NCBI GenBank assembly: GCA_026770575.1
Contig: MU657213.1
Coordinates: forward strand, 178,813 to 238,218
DNA length: 59,406 bases
Reading direction: 5' to 3'
From: Pelagophyceae sp. CCMP2097
Lineage: Eukaryota > Sar > Pelagophyceae
Made by a program: the position numbers and the translations under genes. Numbering within the stretch: position 1 is the stretch's first letter; each line of letters opens with the position of its first letter. The notes below the pieces were generated by a model. It was not told the origin of the DNA and did no database searches. It saw only the letters and a list, made by a program, of their open reading frames with translations. Positions 53,013 through 59,406 of the stretch are shown piece after piece.

Positions 53013-53536
53013 TCAGGCGCGCTGCATCTCGTCGGTTGGCGGCGCCTTTGCGGGGTTGTCGACGAGCTTGCGAATATGTTTTTGCTTCACACTTTTCTCC
53101 AAAAGCGCCGACCCGCCCGCGCTGTCGTAGGTGACGTCGTAGCGCCAGAACCTTGTAGAGGCGGTGGAGCAGCAGAGACCGCAGCTGAACATGCGGCAGC
53201 CGACGACGACGTCGGCGGACGGGTAGAAATCGTCGTACTCCCAAAGCTTGCCGCCGCTCATGTACTTGCCAGAAATGACGCCCGATTTATACGTCCCCAA
53301 CGCGTTGCGCTCGCGCCATGCCTCGACGCGGTCTCCGATGAGGAACAGGCCGGGGTCCTAAAGGGTTTCCGCGTCACCGTACGGGTTTCCGCGTCACCGA
53401 CGTCGGACGAAGCCCGACGCACCGGGGCGCAGAGTCGGGCGTTGCGCGCGTCGTCGTAGTCGTGCCCAAGGTTGTAGAGGCAGCAGCACGGCACTCTCGC
53501 GCGCGGCAGCGGCGACCGGCCGCTGCTCGGAGGCAT
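53013..53536 (-). CDS. Small protein with Tudor-like domain and Cys-rich insert
   Basis: The exons 53536-53423 and 53357-53013 join in phase (GTGCGT donor, TTTAG acceptor) and give 152 residues. The sequence LFLIGDRVEAWRERNALGTY, KSGVISGKYMSGG and, after an insert, FWRYDVTYDSAGG with KQKHIRKLVD follows the plan of Tudor/agenet barrels (GDxVEA, YxGxI, YDVxYDD, IRxL). The insert (VVVGCRMFSCGLCCS) has four Cys, and the N-terminus has PCCCLY, so a metal site or disulfides are possible. Tudor domains bind methylated Lys or Arg. The assignment is by eye and moderate. Its intron holds a 17-bp direct duplication. Confidence 0.55.
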
Positions 53537-53877
53537 GCGTGGCGGCGTCGAATTCGAAGTTTCGAGGAGAACTTGTCCGCGGCGATCGCCAAAGCGTGTG
53601 GTGATCGCTGAAGAAGTCAAGAAAGTTATTGACTTTATTTGTGATTTGAAAGGGCGGATGCGCAGCTCGTCCGTTCGACAACGGCACGGCTCGGGTGCTC
53701 GCTCGCCTGTCGTGCATGGATGCAGACTTCTTCTTTGACTCAAGTTGCTGCGTATTACGACTCTCAGTCTGGGTGATCCGCTGTGCCCGTGGCGGTGCGG
53801 TCCTACCGGCGCCGCAAGGCAGCAGGAGCTGCCGCGATTCGGCCACCTTTCGAGGGTCCGTTGTTTGCGAGGTTTTG

Positions 53878-55033
53878 TTACGTGAGCAGCAGGGCGTCGG
53901 CGTCGGCGAAGACGGTCCCCGACGCGGTCAACTGCTCCCACTGCTCCGCGGCGTCGCGGCCGGCCTGGAAGAGCTTGAGCTGCTGCGGCCGCGTCGGGGC
54001 CTTTGGGAAGCCGAGGGCCCACTGGACCAGCTCCGCCTGGTCCGCGCCCAGGGACTCTGTCGACTGCGGTATGACCTAGCGTGACTGTGGACGCCGCAAG
54101 AGCCCACGACCCTCTGCTGTCGCCCACGACTTTCGCGACGGCGGCGGTGGCTCGCCCGCCACTTTGGTCACGGTGGCCGATGCGGGACGCGGCCGGGGGA
54201 CGTCGAGGCCGTCCTGGTGGTACTTTCGAAACGGGCTGATGCGCACCGTCCGCACCGCCGAAGTGGGCTGCATGCCTAGCGATGGCGGCGGCGTTGTCCG
54301 CGATGCCGGCGTCTCCTGGCGCGAGCCTCCCCGCCCGCGACAGTTTCCACCGCATTGGCTTCGCCGACGCTGGCAAGCTGCCGAGGTTCGAGGCGGGCCC
54401 CGAGTAGAACCCGTCCAGCGCGAGCTCGCCTCGCACGGAGACGACTGGGTTGAGGCCCGAATAGAGCGGGATGTGGCACGACGCGCAGAGCACGTCGACC
54501 AGATCTTGCCTTGACGAAAAGTGCGCCGCCGTGCGCTTGTTCAGGAACGGCGACGCGCCGATAGCCGTGTAGGAAACGTTGGCCGGCGACGCACGGTCCG
54601 TTAAGACTCTGTGGGTCTCGGCGCCGATGATGTCGCAGCCCACGCTCCCGTCTAAGACGGCGCGCAGCACGGGGCCCAGGTTCCAGAAGCCGCCGCCCTT
54701 TGCGTTGCACCGCTCCGCAATCTCGATGGACGCCTCCAGAGCGTCGGCCACGGGCAAGTTCGCCGCCTAATCCGCGCAGTCAAAGCGCCCCTCGCCAAAG
54801 CAAGAGGCGTGACCCCGCTTCTTGGTACGCACGGCGACGCAGGCCGCGAGGGCGCCGCCTGAGGCGCCCTGCAGCGGGGTGGCGTCGCTTAAAAGCCCCG
54901 ACTCGCGCAGCCGGTCCGCGACGCCAATGTGATACGGAAAAAGCAGTCCGCTGACGCTAAACGAGAACCCGAGCGGCGCCGGCACCAAAGCGCCCGCGCC
55001 CGCCGCCAGCAGCACCAAAGCGCGCGCCGTCAT
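53878..55033 (-). CDS. Patatin-like phospholipase
   Basis: Exon 1 (55033-54833, 67 codons) joins in phase to exon 2, which starts at 54766. Later exons start near 54275 and about 54066, and the TAA is at 53880-53878. The leader ALVLLAAGAGALVPAPLG is hydrophobic. Patatin features: FSFSVSGLLFPYHIGVADRL (oxyanion strand, with only one Gly where GGG is usual), LQGASGGALAACVA with nucleophile Ser in GxSGG, YTAIGASPFLNKRTAAHFSS, LVDVLCASCHIPLYSGLNPV and ELALDGFYSGPA with the catalytic Asp in DGxxSG. The C-terminal exons (RISPFRKYHQDGLDVPRPRP, AELVQWALGFPKAPTRPQQL) fit the adiponutrin/PNPLA plan. The expected activity is acyl-ester hydrolysis of membrane or storage lipids. The third junction is not resolved. 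Confidence 0.82.
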
Positions 55034-55313
55034 TGGAAGTCAACCTTTCGCTAAAGCAGGCATGCGTTCCAAAAGCAAGCTGCCGGTGCCTGCCGGCCCG
55101 GTGAAGCCTTCCAGGGGCCAGGCTTCCCCGTGCACGCGTGGGAAGGGCTTGCGGGGCGATTGGGCCGGCCGACCCTCGCAGGCGCGTGGTTCCTTAGCTG
55201 TGTTTCGGTGGAGCGGTTTGTCGCCTTGGACTCTTTTTGGTTCGTCTCATCGGTCGTCTCATCGGGGCGCCGCCCCTGGCAGCGTGCTTGCCCGCCGCGC
55301 GCGCGCGCCGGCG

Positions 55314-56974
55314 TCAGACCATGGCGCTCGTCGCGTTTGGGCGGAGGAGTTCGAGGACGAGGGGCCGGTGGTGGGAGAGGCAGTTGACGAGCGTGGGCGC
55401 CTCTTCGTTCACTGCGATGACGGCCGACCCGACCTGGACGCCGAGCCTGTGCGCTGGCGACGCCGCCTTGACGGCGATGCAGACGAGGTGGCCGTTTGCG
55501 GCCACCTCGAGGAGCATGCCCAGCGGCCCGCGCTCGCAGAAGCTCAAGACTTCGCGGGCCATGGCCGCCTTCTTCGGCGCCAGCAGCGCCACGCGCTCCA
55601 GCGTCACCGTCGCGTGGTCCGACCGCGAGCCGCCGCGAATCGGCGGCGTCGAGTGCGCCACCAGCGTCTGCGTCGCCGCGTCGTGCGACCACGCCGCCGA
55701 CTCGCGCGCGCGCCCGCCGCTGCTCTGCGACGAAGCCAAAGAGTCGCCGTCGTCGTCGTCGTATCCGTCAAAGCTGTCGCTCGCGGCGGCGGCGGCGTTG
55801 AGCAGCATCACCTCGTGCACGGACCGCGGCGACCGGTCGATTTCGGACGAGGAACGAGGGGTGGAGGACATGGCGGACGCGTCACCCGCGGCGGGCGCGC
55901 CAAACGCCGGCGACCGCGCGCGCGGCGGCGCCGCGCAATCGGCGTCGCGGCCCCGGTAATCGTCGTCGTCGTCGATGTCTGCCAGCGCCGACGCCGCTGC
56001 CGCTGCGGCTGCGTGTTGCAGCTCTTCGACCGTCACCGAGACGACGTGGTCCGAGAACTCGTCGCCGCTCGCCCCGCTCTCCGACGGCGACGAAAACGCC
56101 CCGCGCTGGCGCTTCGAGCCGGGTGCGGCCGCCGGCGGCGGCGGCCATGACGCCGCGCGCTTGGGAGGCTTGGGCAGCCACGGCGCGCCCTGCGCCTCGC
56201 CGGCAGACGCCCGCGCGTCGGCGCCAGAGGCTGCGGGCGCCGCCACCGGCGGCGACCACGCCGCTGCCGGTACCCCGGCCGGCGCCGCGGCGCGCAGGGC
56301 GAGCTGCGCGGCGTCCTCGCGCGAGAACGCCGCGTGACGCGCGCCCGGGCCGACGTTGCCGCAGTCGATGCACTTGCAGATGGAGAGGTTGCACTTGATG
56401 CGCGCCGCGAAGCACTCGCAGTAGCGCTTGAGGCACTTGCTCCGCGTACACCGGCAGCCGGACCGGCGCCTGCAGGGGGCCGCGTCGGCATCGCGGCGCG
56501 GCGGCGAAAAATCAAAGCGCCGCGCGCGCGGGGGACGGGCGACGCACGTCAACGGAACGAGGCCGCGCGCCGCGATCAGGTCCGTGTTGCCGGCGACGTT
56601 GGCACCTGGAGGAAGGCGGCGTTTGCGAAATTTGTAAAATATTTCCAAGCAGAAGCAAGTCGGCCGGGGCGCGGCCCATCGTTCGAGGAGGGGCGCAGAG
56701 GGACCCTCGTAGCCTCGATCGGCCCTCCGGCTCCCCAGCGAAGAAGGACGCCGCGAGTTGTTCAGACAGGAAAGGCAGCGGCAATTATCGTCGCACGTCT
56801 CCCCGCGTTCAAAGCAGACCTAGCATCGCGGGTTCGGCTCACTTCGGAGCTAGGGTGGCGGCACCAGGGCGCGGCACTCACGCAGTACCGCTTCAGGCAG
56901 CGCGAGTTCTTGCACGCGCAGCCGGACATGTTTAAATTCGTTGTCGCGGCAAGGTTGAGTGCGGCGGCAGACAT
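55314..56974 (-). CDS. CXC-domain (tesmin/TSO1/LIN54-type) protein with C-terminal PDZ domain
   Basis: The exons 56974-56882 and 56819-55314 close in phase 0 (GTGAGT donor, GCTAG acceptor) and give 532 residues from Met 56974; the true start may be upstream in the same open frame. The first CXC reads SGCACKNSRCLKRYC|VCFERGETCDDNCRCLSCLN (about 17-51). The second (about 147-186) reads CRCTRSKCLKRYCECFAARI with KCNLSICKCIDCGN. Paired CXC motifs bind TTYGAA-type DNA in LIN54/TSO1. The linker lacks the usual RNPxAFxPK element. An Ala/Ser/Asp-rich region follows, and the last about 75 residues (GPLGMLLEVAANGHLVCIAV, SPAHRLGVQVGSAVIAVNEE) read as a PDZ domain. That fusion is unusual. Nuclear transcription-factor function is inferred from the CXC pair. 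Confidence 0.85.
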
Positions 56975-58221
56975 GCTGCTGATTTCGCTGATTGCGGGCG
57001 GAGGCGCCGGCGGGGCGGTGTGATCGACGGCGTCCGACCAAGCTTCACAGCATCCGAACCGCGGGTCCAGGGGCCAGCAACTTTTTGCTGAGAAGTTGAA
57101 TTCAAAATCGAGCTCGAGCGCCCGTTCGAATTCAAAATCGTTGCGTCGGTTGGTCCGCTCTCTTTCGGACAGCCAGCCTCGCGGGGCGGAGCCGTCTCGG
57201 ACTAGTGCGCGCTCGCAGGCAAGCCTCGCGCGCAGGTCCCGCGGAAATCTTCAAATTATCGTCGTCCAGCGCCAGGGAGCCCTCGCGCCGCGCGGGCTGG
57301 CCCGTCCCCGAGCGTCGTCGTGCCTATGTTAAAGTACATTTTCAATAAAATCAAAACTTTGAAACCAAAAGAAATCCTCGGCGCCAACGCTCTAAAACTG
57401 ACTGCAATTCTATGCAGTGCCCGGCGCGAGGCCAAGGCTCAATGACGCAGGTGGATGGCTTTCTCGGCAAATATCGGTCGATACTATCGACGGAAGTCCC
57501 GGCAAAGAGAATCGACGATAAAGGCAAACTTAGGATTTTATCAAATCTATATTGATTAAATCTTAGAAGCACCCGGTCCACTCCGCAGCGCAGTGCAGCG
57601 TAGCAGAGGTGTGGACCGGGGGTTTCCGGCTGCAGTCCACGCTGGTCCGAGGTCCCTCACGGCCACGCAGTGGACGCGGGGGTGTGCGGTACCCCGGGTG
57701 AATATATCTCTCTCCCTCGTTTTCCCGCCGTCGCTCCAGCTGACGGCGTGCGAAAACTTTTTTAAGAGACCGGCGCCTCTTCAAAGCGCCGGACTGTGGC
57801 ACAAGTAAAATCCCATGAGAGGATCGAGAGGAGAGTAAGAGAGACACACGGGTCCCAATCGCCAAAGGACGGTGGGGGACGGAGTGCGGGAAAGCTTCCG
57901 TTATTGATATATTAAAGTTTCAATAATTTGCTTGACGCGTTTTGTAGTAAATTCCTCACGATACCGGTAATATCGACGATTATCCCGCCAACACGTCAAC
58001 TATCGACGTTAACCGCAAATATCGACTCGTGATCGAGGATTGTCGAGTCGGCAACCCTGAGAGTTGCCCGGAACGCCCGTGGCCAGGCGGCGAGTGAGGA
58101 AACTGAGGTTACTCCCTCGCGCGTCGGCTATCGCGCCGTCAGCGCCGTTCGTGATTGCCCGGCACCGTCGCAGTCGGCGTCTCACCTTTTGCCTGCCGAG
58201 CATTAGATCCCGAGTGCGGGC
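56975..58221. other. Intergenic region, AT-rich, with recurring TATCGAC words
   Basis: It lies between divergent genes (CXC-PDZ minus, secreted PTA protein plus). The stretch 57340-58030 is AT-rich. Words of the type TATCGACG/AATATCGAC recur at about 57484, 57510, 57970, 58000 and 58019. Two GATTTTGAATTC-like copies lie at 57098-57142; they may belong to an upstream in-frame extension of the CXC gene, which stays open to about 57250. A TGAATATATC patch lies near 57700. No gene is supported. Confidence 0.55.
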
Positions 58222-59406
58222 ATGTGGCGCGCCGCGTGGGTGGCGCTGGCCCTGACCGCGCGCGCGGCGTGGGTCGACGACGACGCGATGGTGGCGCCCT
58301 TCGACTGCGTGAACCAGATCGGTCCCATCCAGGCGAGTGCCCCGCGAGATTCGCCGCCCGTCGCGCCCCGACAGCCCGCCGCGCTCCGCCGTTTCGCGAC
58401 TTGCCGGCGCTTAGGTGCTGCGCTTCGAGAACGAGGATGCGTACTCGATCCGCGAGCTGGACATTGACACTGGTATCTACCAACCCGTCGCGGAGATCGA
58501 CTACTTCAGCGGGCACATCAACGCCGTCGGCATGCTCGAGACGGAAGACGGCCGCTTCTTCCTCGTCGGCAGCTTCGGCGGCCAACTCTGCCGCTTCGAC
58601 GGCGACGGTGCGAAAATCCCACCGATCCCGCCGATGCAGACGCAGTAGTGGCATCGAGCGGGGACGGGTGCGGCGTAGGCAAGGAGTGCTTCTCTACCGC
58701 ACTCATCGGCAAGAAGCCAAACGTCGGCGCCGTCACGGGCTCGACGTTTTACTACTCGAGGAACCCGGGCAGCGACGAGGACACTGGGTTTTACTGGGTC
58801 ACGGGGATCAATTCCAACGCGCCGATTTTCAACACCGCCGCGACCGTCTACGTCTCGACGTCGCTGTACACGGGCTCCGTTTTGGACGTCGTCGCCATCG
58901 ACGAGGCGGACGGCTTCGTCTACATTGACGACGGCGAGGAACGAGTGTACTTGATCGGCATTGCAGAGGACTACCGCGTCTTCGTCATGCGCTGCGACCC
59001 TTCAACGGGCGCCCCGGTGGACTACGCCGTCTTCGCCTCGATTTTGAACTGGGGCACCGCGACGCCGCGTTTAGATACGGAGAGCACCGAGGGCTTTGGG
59101 GCCGCGTTTCGGTACGGGGGGACCGGTTCGTACCAGCAAGCCTTTTTCTCCTCCAACGCCGGCTTCGGCTTCTTCCAGCTCGAGCTGCCCATCACCGTCC
59201 CCGACAAATGCTGGAACACGGGCCTCGACACGTCGACGCACGTCTCCTGCGTCGACGACGTCTCCGCGGCCCTCGTCTACAAATATCCGTCCGCTGAGAC
59301 GAACTATAACGACGGCACAAACTGCCCCGACGGCTTCGACACGCCGTTCCCGACGACGGACCCGACGGCCAAGCCGACGGCCCAACCGACTGCCAAACCG
59401 ACGGCC
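58222..59406 (+). CDS. Secreted protein with C-terminal PTAKPTAQ repeat, truncated by window end
   Basis: The exons 58222-58332, 58415-58607 and 58646 to the window end close in phase. The first intron has a GC donor (CAG|GCGAGT). Met 58222 begins a signal peptide (MWRAAWVALALTARAAW). The ectodomain reads VLRFENEDAYSIRELDIDTG, YQPVAEIDYFSGHINAVGML, RFFLVGSFGGQLCRFDGDG and DVVAIDEADGFVYIDDGEER, which suggests a beta-propeller-like or repeated beta structure. Six or more Cys suit an extracellular protein. At 59353 the PTA-type repeat (DPTAKPTAQPTAKPTA) starts and runs past the edge. Such Pro/Thr stalks are common in stramenopile cell-surface proteins and are probably O-glycosylated. Function is unknown. 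Confidence 0.8.

Noticed and set aside
55062..56150. 362-codon Arg/Val-rich plus-strand frame
   Set aside because: It is antisense to the CXC-PDZ gene, has GC-driven composition and no domain.
1..59406. CRISPR arrays, prokaryotic operons, prophage or viral genes
   Set aside because: No spaced identical repeats, no phage or viral proteins; introns and eukaryotic families occur throughout.

Overview
The window is nuclear DNA from a eukaryote, most likely a stramenopile alga of the pelagophyte type (Aureococcus/Pelagomonas-like). The assignment is inferred. It rests on very high GC in genes, dense gene packing on both strands, many introns of about 45-110 bp, eukaryote-only machinery (proteasome Rpn6, eS7, Notchless, ABCF, PKA, CXC/tesmin protein), and a secreted protein ending in PTAKPTAQ-type repeats common in stramenopiles. 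Nothing looks prokaryotic or viral. There is one assembly gap (N run, 27860-28044). Many genes were rebuilt by joining reading-frame segments at GT/AG sites whose phases agree. Where phases did not close, the entry says so.

Layout, left to right. 0.6-9 kb: membrane hybrid histidine kinase with a long hierarchical coiled coil (+), GT4 glycosyltransferase (-), ER-type DnaJ protein (+), endonuclease/exonuclease/phosphatase protein (-). 9-21 kb: intronless VWA8-like AAA/VWA protein (-), a long NO VEIN/sacsin-type HSP90-fold ATPase gene (+) with an apparent frameshift and an in-frame TAG, a His/Gln-rich RGG tail ORF (+), a secreted LRR protein (-). 21-34 kb: Notchless (-), NFACT-R protein (-), proteasome Rpn6 (+), ABCF2/Arb1-type ATPase (-), PKA-like kinase (-). 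34-41 kb: two neighbouring TPR proteins with glycosyltransferase-like C-termini, the first OGT-like. 41-50.5 kb: RNase HII with a histone-H1-like tail (+), DHRS7B-like SDR (-), cysteine synthase (-), an acidic Cys-rich protein of unknown function (+), ribosomal protein eS7 (-), LYRM2-like protein (+). 50.5-59.4 kb: ankyrin-TKL kinase ending in a CaaX box (+), Tudor-like small protein (-), patatin-like lipase (-), CXC-PDZ protein (-), secreted PTA-repeat protein cut by the window end (+).

These are mostly independent housekeeping and signalling genes, not one pathway. Several pairs are head-to-head with short shared upstream regions: GT4/DnaJ, VWA8/NOV-like, NFACT-R/Rpn6, PKA/OGT-like, eS7/LYRM2. 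Rpn6 and NFACT-R are both protein-quality-control families. The least expected observations are: a 15/11-residue super-repeat coiled coil fused to a histidine kinase; short direct duplications inside a large share of the introns; CXC+PDZ and RNase HII+H1-tail fusions; and a predicted prenylated ANK-TKL kinase.
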